From positions 1-44,912 of the forward strand of contig CANNVE010000021.1 of assembly GCA_947525975.1 (NCBI GenBank): a DNA stretch of 44,912 bases. The letters are read 5' to 3'. Origin of the DNA: an uncultured Muribaculaceae bacterium (lineage in GTDB: Bacteria; Bacteroidota; Bacteroidia; Bacteroidales; Muribaculaceae). Made by a program: the position numbers and the translations under genes. Numbering within the stretch: position 1 is the stretch's first letter; each line of letters begins with the position of its first letter. The notes under the pieces are model-generated. The model was not told the origin of the DNA, made no database searches, and saw only the letters and a program-made list of their open reading frames with translations. Of this stretch, positions 38,629-44,912 are shown one piece after another.

Positions 38629-41199
38629 CTATTTGCGGCTCACTGGCGATTCGTCCATATAGAGATATGATGGCTCATAGCCGCCATAGTCCACCACTAT
38701 TTTCTCAAACACAACGCCCGGATCAAGAGGCTTGAGCCAAAGGTTAAATTCACTCTTGCGGCCATCAGGGAGCGGCAGCGCCACCCGCTTCTCGATTACG
38801 CGGCGCGACACGGTGGGGTAGAACACCGTGTAGGCGTTTTCAGGCTCTTCATTGAGGTTGGCGTTGAAGTTGACCACTTCCGACTCGCCTCCCTCGATGC
38901 CCACCTCATAGCGGTGGCCGTCCTTGTTGCTGAAAGCAAGGGTGGATTTGACCACCACGATGACATCCACCGAATCGCGAGCCTCGCCGAGACTCACCTT
39001 GTAGTCGAGACGGGCATCGCCTATAGGCAACGTGCGGGGCAGCAATGTCACGCCGCCCAGAGTGCGTCCAAGGTCTGGAATCACGGTCCACTGCGCATCG
39101 GCGGCATTGGTGGCGCTCCAGAAGTGAGGCGCCTCAATGCTGACAACTCCGTTTTTGCCGGTGTGCGCATATCCGCCGTTAGACTGCACGGCATCGATGC
39201 GATGCACCTCGGGCATTGCGTCGGCGGGGAAATTGTCATTCCACGATGTGTATCCGATGTGCTTCTGCGTCATCATGCCGTTCCATTTGCCTCCCGACAT
39301 CTTATGATTATAGTCATCCGACAGTGCCTTATCGCGGGCGAAAGCCTTCTCCACCCTGTCGGCCCACATATTGCAATCGGCATCGCCGAGCTTGTGGAGG
39401 CGATGGTTCATGGCCTGGGAGTAGTACATGTCGTAGAGGTTGGCCATGGCCTGCACAGGATAAAGTATGATCTGCTTGTAGGCGTCGCGGCGAGCGGGGT
39501 CAAGCGTCTGGTACTGGCGCATAGCCTCAACCTCGAGCACAAGGAAATCGGCGCGGACGTCGCGCCATTCGCCGCTCTCGAGATTGTAGGTGTTGCGGTC
39601 GAGCATCTCCGGGGTCACTCTTCCGGCATATTTGCTGTATAGATTGAGTATCCGCGCGGCCTCGTCCGCCTGATCGGCGCCAAACTGCTCGGCGCAGAAT
39701 TTGCGGGTGTGGTCCAGAATATTTGATGCGGAATACTTCTGCGGATTCCATGCCATGTCCATAAAGAGAGTGATGGGATATTCCATGGGCTTAAGGTCGC
39801 CCACATTGAGTATCCAAAGACGGTCCACCCCGTATTCCGAAGCGAGGTTAAGCTGCTCCCACATGCCTTGGATCGGAGTGACGTTGAGCCATTTAGAGTT
39901 GCGCGGCGCACCTACGTAGTCCACATGGTAGTAGAGGCCGAAACCGCCGGGGTGCTTCCGTTCCTGATCCGAAGGCACGCGGCGCACGTTGCCCCAGTTA
40001 TCGTCAGAAAGCAGGATTATAACATCGTCGGGCACCTTCAGCCCCATGTCATAGTATTTCTGCACTTCCTTGTATAGAGCCCAGAGCTGCGGGTGCTTCT
40101 CGGGCGCCTGCCCGGTCTCCTGCTTTATGATTTTGCGCTGGTTCTTTATGATTTTCTCAAGCAGCCGCAGGTTTTCCTGATCGCGCGACACATATTCATG
40201 GTCATGCCCTTCCTCGCCGCCCATCGGAGCGTCGCCATCGCCACGCATGCCAATGGTGATGATGTCTTCTTTGTCGGCCACCCGGCGTATGCCTTCACGG
40301 AAAAAGCCGTCGATTGTCTCCTGGTTGCGGGCATAGTCCCACACTCCGTATTCGCCTCGACGCCTCGCCCACTCCTGGTGGTTGCGGGCCATAGGCTCAT
40401 GGTGAGAGGTGCCCATGATCACGCCCATCTCATCGGCGAGGTCGCTGTTGGCGGGGTCATCGGCATAGAATGCCCAACCCCACATGGCAGGCCACATATA
40501 GTTGCCTCGCAGACGCAGCAACAGCTCAAACACCTTGGCGTAGAATTCACGTCCGCCATAATCAGTGCCAAACTGATTCTTCACCCACGATGTCAGGCAA
40601 GGAGCCTCATCGTTGAGGAAGATGCCTCGGTATCTGACCGCAGGCTCGCCATTGGTGTAAACGCCTCTCTTGAGGCTCACGCTCTCCTTTGGCTCTACCG
40701 GCACGTCGGCCCACCAATACCACGGCGAGACGCCTATCTGCTCTGAAAGCTCGTAAGTGCCGTAGATCGCGCCTCGGCGGTCGCTGCCGGCCACCACAAG
40801 GGCCTCCTCCACTCCGGGAGCCGGATTCTCTACAAACGCGATAAGATACTTCTCTGTCGCGCCCTTCAGCGGCGCGAGGTCAATCTTCTTGTCTTTGGCC
40901 AGCTGCCTGATGTGCTTGCTGCCCACGGTGCCCACGATGATGGCCCGCGGCCCCTTGATTTCTGACGAGACAGCCGGCTTGATGCCCGACACGGCCTCGA
41001 GATCGCGCATGAAATTGCCAACGGCTATGCCCACGCCTTTCTCATCGGCGCTGTCAGTGACTATCGCAGGCACCCCTGATGAGGATATCATGGCGAAACC
41101 GTCGCCCTGCGTCACCATGTCGTTGTCTTTGGCAAGCATCGCGCTCCCGCCCAGCATCAAAGCCGCGGCCGCCGAGACGCAGAATCTGTCAATCTTCAT
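38629..41199 (-). CDS. GH115 alpha-glucuronidase
   Basis: This 856-residue secreted enzyme has a signal peptide (MKIDRFCVSAAAALMLGGSA). It carries typical GH115 sequence: ALVVAGSDRRGAIYGTYEL, PWYWWADVPVEPKESV, VRYRGIFLNDEAPCL, MGTSHHEPMARNHQEW, TIGMRGDGDAPMGGEE, LSDDNWGNVRRVP and DRLWILNVGDLKPMEYPITL. It should remove (4-O-methyl-)glucuronic acid from xylan or related glycans. Lengths and motifs agree with characterised Bacteroides members. It is on the opposite strand from the first GH115 and separated from it by the oxalate operon. Confidence 0.93.
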   Translation of the reverse strand: MKIDRFCVSAAAALMLGGSAMLAKDNDMVTQGDGFAMISSSGVPAIVTDSADEKGVGIAVGNFMRDLEAVSGIKPAVSSEIKGPRAIIVGTVGSKHIRQLAKDKKIDLAPLKGATEKYLIAFVENPAPGVEEALVVAGSDRRGAIYGTYELSEQIGVSPWYWWADVPVEPKESVSLKRGVYTNGEPAVRYRGIFLNDEAPCLTSWVKNQFGTDYGGREFYAKVFELLLRLRGNYMWPAMWGWAFYADDPANSDLADEMGVIMGTSHHEPMARNHQEWARRRGEYGVWDYARNQETIDGFFREGIRRVADKEDIITIGMRGDGDAPMGGEEGHDHEYVSRDQENLRLLEKIIKNQRKIIKQETGQAPEKHPQLWALYKEVQKYYDMGLKVPDDVIILLSDDNWGNVRRVPSDQERKHPGGFGLYYHVDYVGAPRNSKWLNVTPIQGMWEQLNLASEYGVDRLWILNVGDLKPMEYPITLFMDMAWNPQKYSASNILDHTRKFCAEQFGADQADEAARILNLYSKYAGRVTPEMLDRNTYNLESGEWRDVRADFLVLEVEAMRQYQTLDPARRDAYKQIILYPVQAMANLYDMYYSQAMNHRLHKLGDADCNMWADRVEKAFARDKALSDDYNHKMSGGKWNGMMTQKHIGYTSWNDNFPADAMPEVHRIDAVQSNGGYAHTGKNGVVSIEAPHFWSATNAADAQWTVIPDLGRTLGGVTLLPRTLPIGDARLDYKVSLGEARDSVDVIVVVKSTLAFSNKDGHRYEVGIEGGESEVVNFNANLNEEPENAYTVFYPTVSRRVIEKRVALPLPDGRKSEFNLWLKPLDPGVVFEKIVVDYGGYEPSYLYMDESPVSRK

Positions 41200-41224
41200 T
41201 TCATTTGCTTGTTTGGTACTTATA

Positions 41225-41249
41225 GAGTGAAGTTAAGACCGCTTCACTC
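41225..41249. repeat. 8-bp inverted repeat over the nitroreductase stop
   Basis: GAGTGAAG (41225-41232) pairs with CTTCACTC (41242-41249), and the stop lies within the right arm. No T run follows on the minus strand. It sits in the 44-bp gap before GH115 and may be a weak attenuator. Confidence 0.4.
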
Positions 41250-41855
41250 ACATATGCTCACAAACTGCACCTTATCGGACTTGCGGGGCTTGGCGTCGGG
41301 CGTCTCTGCCGGATAGCCGAGGGCAAGGATCAGGCACAGGTCATACCCCTCGCTGAATCCAAGCCTCTTCAGCAACTCCGGATTTTCCTTGATAGAGCGC
41401 ACGGGCATGCCAAGGTTGACAGAGCCGATGCCGTAGGCCCAGGCGGCGAGGCCAATGTTGCCTGACAGCAGGCCTGTATCGATGAGCGACATGTCATAGC
41501 CGGTGTCATTGGCGATGAACATGTAGACCGGCGCGCGGTAAAGCCCCTTTACACTGTCGGCAAGATAGGCCGCCGAAGCGCTGTCGGCCACCACCTTCAC
41601 CTCGTAGGCCTGCTGATTGCGGCCATTAGGAGCATTTATGCCGCATTCTATTATTTTATCGAGCACATCGCGCGGTACCTGCCTGTCGGCGTACCGGCGT
41701 ATGCTGCGGCGCGACATGATGTTGTCAACCACCGCCTCGCTCCGGTCTTGACTCTGTTCTTTTGCAGCGGCATCAGGCCTATCAGCCGATTCGCCGCATG
41801 ATGCAAAACAGGCAGCGACGCACATGGCCATCGCCGTCTTCACTATATAATTCAT
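41244..41855 (-). CDS. Lipoprotein nitroreductase-family flavoprotein
   Basis: This 203-residue protein has a lipoprotein signal with lipobox FASC (Cys20) followed by an acidic linker. The nitroreductase fold then starts with IMSRRSIRRYADRQVPRDVL (FMN-phosphate-binding Arg/Ser region) and continues with INAPNGRNQQAYEVKVV, IDTGLLSGNIGLAAWAYGIG and a C-terminal LILALGYPAE. Most family members are cytoplasmic, so envelope attachment is unusual; the flavin would need to be loaded outside or during export. It lies just upstream of GH115 on the same strand. Confidence 0.85.
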   Translation of the reverse strand: MNYIVKTAMAMCVAACFASCGESADRPDAAAKEQSQDRSEAVVDNIMSRRSIRRYADRQVPRDVLDKIIECGINAPNGRNQQAYEVKVVADSASAAYLADSVKGLYRAPVYMFIANDTGYDMSLIDTGLLSGNIGLAAWAYGIGSVNLGMPVRSIKENPELLKRLGFSEGYDLCLILALGYPAETPDAKPRKSDKVQFVSICE

Positions 41856-41923
41856 AATCTTTATTTAATTTAGAAACGTAATTCGAGGAGAGCGCTGAAC
41901 GCGGCATGAGATAGCCTGACGGC

Positions 41924-42337
41924 TCATTCGCCGCAGATCGTGGCCACAATCTTGCGCGGGCCTCCGCAATCGCGGAATTCACACAGGTATATGCCCTGCC
42001 AGATGCCGAGATTGAGGCGTCCGCCCGTAATGGGTATGGTGACAGAGGGGCCTATGATCGACACCTTGGCATGAGCCGGCATATCGTCGAGTCCCTCCAT
42101 CGTATGCTCGTAGTATGGTTCCCCCTCCTTCACCAGCCGGTCAAAGATCGACCCCATGTCGATCCTCACATCAGGGTCGGCATTCTCATTGATCGTGAGT
42201 GCTGCGCTTGTATGCTTGACAAACAAGTGAAGCAACCCGGTCTGTGGCAGACCGGGAAGATGAGAGATGATGTCTCCGGTGACGAGATGGAAGCCCCGCC
42301 GGCGGGGCTTGAGAGCGAACTCAATCTGTCTCCACAT
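41924..42337 (-). CDS. YjbQ family (UPF0047) protein
   Basis: This 137-residue cytoplasmic protein matches the YjbQ family, for which a secondary thiamine-phosphate synthase activity has been described. Typical segments are LHLFVKHTSAALTINENADP (histidines and metal-site region), YYEHTMEGLDDMPAHAKVSI and LNLGIWQGIYLCEFRD. A GTG directly upstream is also in frame. Its ATG overlaps the stop of the META lipoprotein gene by one base (TGATG), so they are coupled. Confidence 0.92.
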   Translation of the reverse strand: MWRQIEFALKPRRRGFHLVTGDIISHLPGLPQTGLLHLFVKHTSAALTINENADPDVRIDMGSIFDRLVKEGEPYYEHTMEGLDDMPAHAKVSIIGPSVTIPITGGRLNLGIWQGIYLCEFRDCGGPRKIVATICGE

Positions 42338-42795
42338 CACTTAGCGCGCACAAAGACGGCTTTGCCCACGCTTGGAGCTGTGTAGACAAGCGTATCGCCC
42401 TCCCAAAGGCCGTAGGCATCGGGGTCGTTGACCAGCCTGAGCATATCGTTTTGTACAGTCTCCTCCTCACAGGCCATCTCGGTCATGAGCGCGTTGCTGA
42501 AGCGGATGGTGTCATTGGTCACGCCGAAAGCGCCGCCGATGGTGTTGCAATCGGTAGATATGCCGAATGCGTTTTCAGCCTCAATGAAAGTCAGGCCGTA
42601 GGGGCTTTCGGAGTCGAAGCATGTGGAAGCGCAATCCACGATGTAGTTGTCGAGCCTCCACTTGCCGTCAAGGCCGATAGAGTCTGCCTGCACTTCAGCG
42701 GCCGCTTCTGTCTGCGCCGCTTCTTCCTGGGCCTTATTGCCGCCGCATGATGCGAGCATGGCTAGCGCCGAAATCATAAAAAGAGTTTTCTTCAT
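42337..42795 (-). CDS. META-domain (HslJ-like) lipoprotein
   Basis: This 152-residue lipoprotein has lipobox LASC (Cys17), an Ala/Glu-rich linker and a META domain: LDGKWRLDNYIV, the FDSESPYGLTFIEAENAFGI strand region, CNTIGGAFGV (the N-x-GG-F pattern) and MTEMACEEETVQNDMLRLV. Proteins of this type sit on the envelope and relate to heat-shock or stress lipoprotein HslJ; function is not known. It heads the coupled pair with the YjbQ gene. Confidence 0.85.
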   Translation of the reverse strand: MKKTLFMISALAMLASCGGNKAQEEAAQTEAAAEVQADSIGLDGKWRLDNYIVDCASTCFDSESPYGLTFIEAENAFGISTDCNTIGGAFGVTNDTIRFSNALMTEMACEEETVQNDMLRLVNDPDAYGLWEGDTLVYTAPSVGKAVFVRAK

Positions 42796-42822
42796 GTCTT
42801 ATCAAAAAATTGTCATTTGGCA

Positions 42823-42830
42823 CAAAGATA
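42823..42830 (-). promoter_or_regulatory. -7 box of the META-YjbQ pair
   Basis: TATCTTTG on the minus strand lies about 28 bp before the ATG at 42795. No TTG is found at 19-21 bp. Confidence 0.45.
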
Positions 42831-42948
42831 CGAAAACATTTTCTAAATATCGCGCCCGACCCCAATTTAATCAATCACCATCTCCTAAAACCTATGGCGA
42901 CCTAAAGACAGGAGCACAAGAAAGACAGGAGACTTGACATAGGTGGAG

Positions 42949-42969
42949 GTGCGTTTCTCCGAAACGCAC
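42949..42969. repeat. Perfect 9-bp hairpin in the gap 42796-43090
   Basis: GTGCGTTTC (42949-42957) pairs with GAAACGCAC (42961-42969) around TCC, flanked by AGGTGGAG and CCGCC. The 295-bp gap has no other recognisable gene. Confidence 0.65.
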
Positions 42970-43077
42970 GGGCCAACATCCGCCTAAGTTGATAATATAC
43001 AAATGTTTTGATTTTCCAAACAAAATGATAAAATTATCGGCATTCCGCTTCTTTTTTGCTATCTTTATGGGGTGTCT

Positions 43078-43093
43078 TAAGCCGCAAGGCTTA
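43078..43093. repeat. 6-bp hairpin over the FKBP stop
   Basis: TAAGCC (43078-43083) pairs with GGCTTA (43088-43093); the stop codon TAA lies in the right arm. It may be a weak terminator of the minus-strand gene. Confidence 0.4.
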
Positions 43094-43489
43094 CATCACG
43101 CCCAAAAGCTCGATGTCAAACACAAGGGTTGATCCGCCGGGGATGCCGGGCTGATTGACCTTTCCGTATCCCTGCGAGGCAGGCACGCATACCTCCCACC
43201 GGTCGCCCACGCGCATCTGCTGCAGGGTGATCACCCAGCCGGGAATCAGGTCGCGCAGACGGAATGCCGGAGCCACGCCGCCCCGACTGCTGTCGAACGT
43301 CTTGCCATTGATGGTCTTCCCGGTATAGTGCACGCTCACTACGCTGCCTCGGTGTGGCGACGCTCCGCCCTTGCCCCCTTGCTTGATCACCTTGCAAAGG
43401 ATACCACCTCCGATATCCCTAACGCCCGGCTCCTTGGCCTTATCGGCGAGCCATGCCAAATTCTTCTCTACATATTCCTGCTTTGCCAT
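43091..43489 (-). CDS. FKBP-type peptidyl-prolyl isomerase
   Basis: This 132-residue protein has a short helical N-terminus (MAKQEYVEKNLAWLADKAKE) followed by a complete FKBP domain: VSVHYTGKTINGKTFDSS, LRDLIPGWVITLQQMRVGDR and a C-terminal GIPGGSTLVFDIELLGV. No signal peptide is seen, so it is probably cytoplasmic. It resembles the C-terminal half of FkpA-type proteins but has no export signal. Monocistronic, with its own -7 box (TATATTTG, 43517-43524). Confidence 0.93.
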   Translation of the reverse strand: MAKQEYVEKNLAWLADKAKEPGVRDIGGGILCKVIKQGGKGGASPHRGSVVSVHYTGKTINGKTFDSSRGGVAPAFRLRDLIPGWVITLQQMRVGDRWEVCVPASQGYGKVNQPGIPGGSTLVFDIELLGVM

Positions 43490-43516
43490 ATGTGTCTATT
43501 TAATTAATTATGCCCG

Positions 43517-43524
43517 CAAATATA
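43517..43524 (-). promoter_or_regulatory. -7 box of the FKBP gene
   Basis: TATATTTG on the minus strand is 27 bp from the ATG at 43489. The TTG partner is only 12 bp away, so support is partial. Confidence 0.45.
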
Positions 43525-43606
43525 CGAATAAATGACCAAACATCGCATAAACGTCAACGCATCCCTCCACCCGGCGACGAGATGCGGATGCGGCTCCCCC
43601 TGCCAA

Positions 43607-44218
<612 letters not shown>

Positions 44219-44265
44219 AGCGCTATGTATTGATAGTGATTAAATAGGCGTACTAACCTCTTGGA

Positions 44266-44296
44266 CAAAGATAAGCCAAACAACTCATATATACAA
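44266..44296 (-). promoter_or_regulatory. Promoter of the poly-Asp gene
   Basis: On the minus strand TTG (44294-44296) and TATCTTTG (44266-44273) are separated by 20 bp, about 48 bp before the ATG at 44218. Confidence 0.65.
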
Positions 44297-44370
44297 ATTT
44301 CAGAGCGCTTTTTTATAATACCACTTCAAAGGGGCAGGCGCCGCTGACATGCGACACATCCCCATGGCGG

Positions 44371-44415
44371 AAAATAAAAAAGGCTCCCGCCCGGGAAATA
44401 ACCCGCGAGGAAGCC
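44371..44415 (-). terminator. Terminator of the aminotransferase gene
   Basis: On the minus strand GGCTTCC (44409-44415) pairs with GGGAGCC (44382-44388) around an inner GGG/CCC helix. It is followed by TTTTTTATTTT. Confidence 0.8.
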
Positions 44416-44494
44416 AAAGCTCTATTCATAAAAGAGTCCCTGAAGGACTGATGTGCTAACTAATGGCAAGCATTATCAAACCCTAACGAAGAAA

Positions 44495-44912
44495 CTATTC
44501 GATGGCGGCTTTGATGGCGCCGGCTATGTAGAGGACGTCGTCATCGGTGACGTAGGGGCCTGCGGGAGGCAGATGCCCACGGCGAAGAGGGCTTCGCTGA
44601 CGCCGTTGATGTAGGCAGGGGCGTTGCGGTAGACCGGTTGCTTGTGCATCGGCTTCCACAGGGGGCGAGCCTCGATGTTGGCCTTGTCGAGGCAGACGCG
44701 CAGAGCCTCCACGTTGTCGTTGGGCTGGCAGTCAGTAGTGGCTGTCGAGGCCGCATGGATCACGCCTGCCGCACCGCCCACGGCGCCGGTCACGATCTGC
44801 TTGTAGGCGTTCTCCTGACCCTTGATTTTGAGGTCGGGGTCGAGCGTGGCAGTGCATAGCCAGAAGTTGGAGTCAGATTCGGGCCACGGGTTGCAGTGCA
44901 TCTCGATGCCCT
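44495..44912 (-). pseudogene. DegT/DnrJ/EryC1 sugar aminotransferase, 3' end with an apparent frameshift
   Basis: The fragment reads EMHCNPWPESDSNFWLCTAT, then IEARPLWKPMHKQPVYRNAP and SEALFAVGICLP, the conserved C-terminal part of PLP-dependent sugar aminotransferases (PglE/perosamine synthase type). The uninterrupted frame then becomes QAPTSPMTTSST and stops at 44524. Shifting by one base at the GGG at 44564-44566 (a lost C in CTCCCC on the coding strand) restores AGPYVTDDDVLYIAGAIKAA and a stop at 44495. The gene is therefore disrupted here, either truly or by a sequencing error. The N-terminal part lies beyond the right edge. Confidence 0.8.

Overview
This window looks like a Bacteroidales chromosome, most plausibly a Muribaculaceae (S24-7) type gut commensal. 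The evidence is repeated TAnnTTTG -7 boxes, several with a TTG 19-21 bp upstream (the Bacteroidetes promoter pattern). A SusC/SusD pair, Reg_prop/Y_Y_Y sensing, lipoproteins with short Bacteroidetes-type lipoboxes, G+C-rich coding sequence, A+T-rich gaps and no clear Shine-Dalgarno sequences all agree. The genus call is inference; no rRNA is present.

Layout. 1-2745 (-): a 116-aa protein translationally coupled to a very long reading frame that runs off the left edge, possibly phage-structural. 2851-5604: a MATE exporter divergent from an EamA permease and a DUF2752 protein. 5605-7547: a repeat cluster and recQ. 7710-11104: a DUF4136 lipoprotein, a SlyD-like isomerase with a HAD phosphatase, and purT. 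11148-15011 (+): a tightly packed operon of an HD hydrolase, a GHL10 glycosidase, a family 2 glycosyltransferase and a SpoU methyltransferase. 15147-17975 (+): mscL, aroK, an alanine-dehydrogenase-like protein and RNase HI. Then come a short FNT channel (-) and tRNA-Ser(GGA), whose 3' end is duplicated 107 bp downstream. 19045-23170 (+): a TolC/HlyD/MFS drug-efflux operon preceded by a long leader with a small peptide ORF and two mutually exclusive RNA helices.

23266-41199 is the metabolic core. A membrane-bound AraC-type regulator is divergent from SusC-SusD-GH115 (predicted alpha-glucuronidase), with an operator-like array between them. An oxalate operon follows on the other strand: frc, oxc and an AEC transporter, the same order as E. 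coli yfdW-yfdU-yfdV. Beyond it lies a second, divergent GH115. The two parts suggest a cell that trims glucuronic-acid side chains from plant glycans and also removes dietary oxalate. Whether the two are functionally linked is not shown.

41244-44912 (-): a lipoprotein nitroreductase, a META lipoprotein coupled to a YjbQ protein, an FKBP isomerase, a membrane-anchored protein with a 20-residue poly-aspartate tract, and the 3' end of a DegT/DnrJ sugar aminotransferase with an apparent one-base frameshift.

No CRISPR array, transposase, integrase or rRNA was seen. The best candidates for something undescribed are the efflux-operon leader, the coupled left-edge pair, the alanine-dehydrogenase homologue lacking its catalytic Lys and His, and the palindromic elements around the polysaccharide and oxalate genes.
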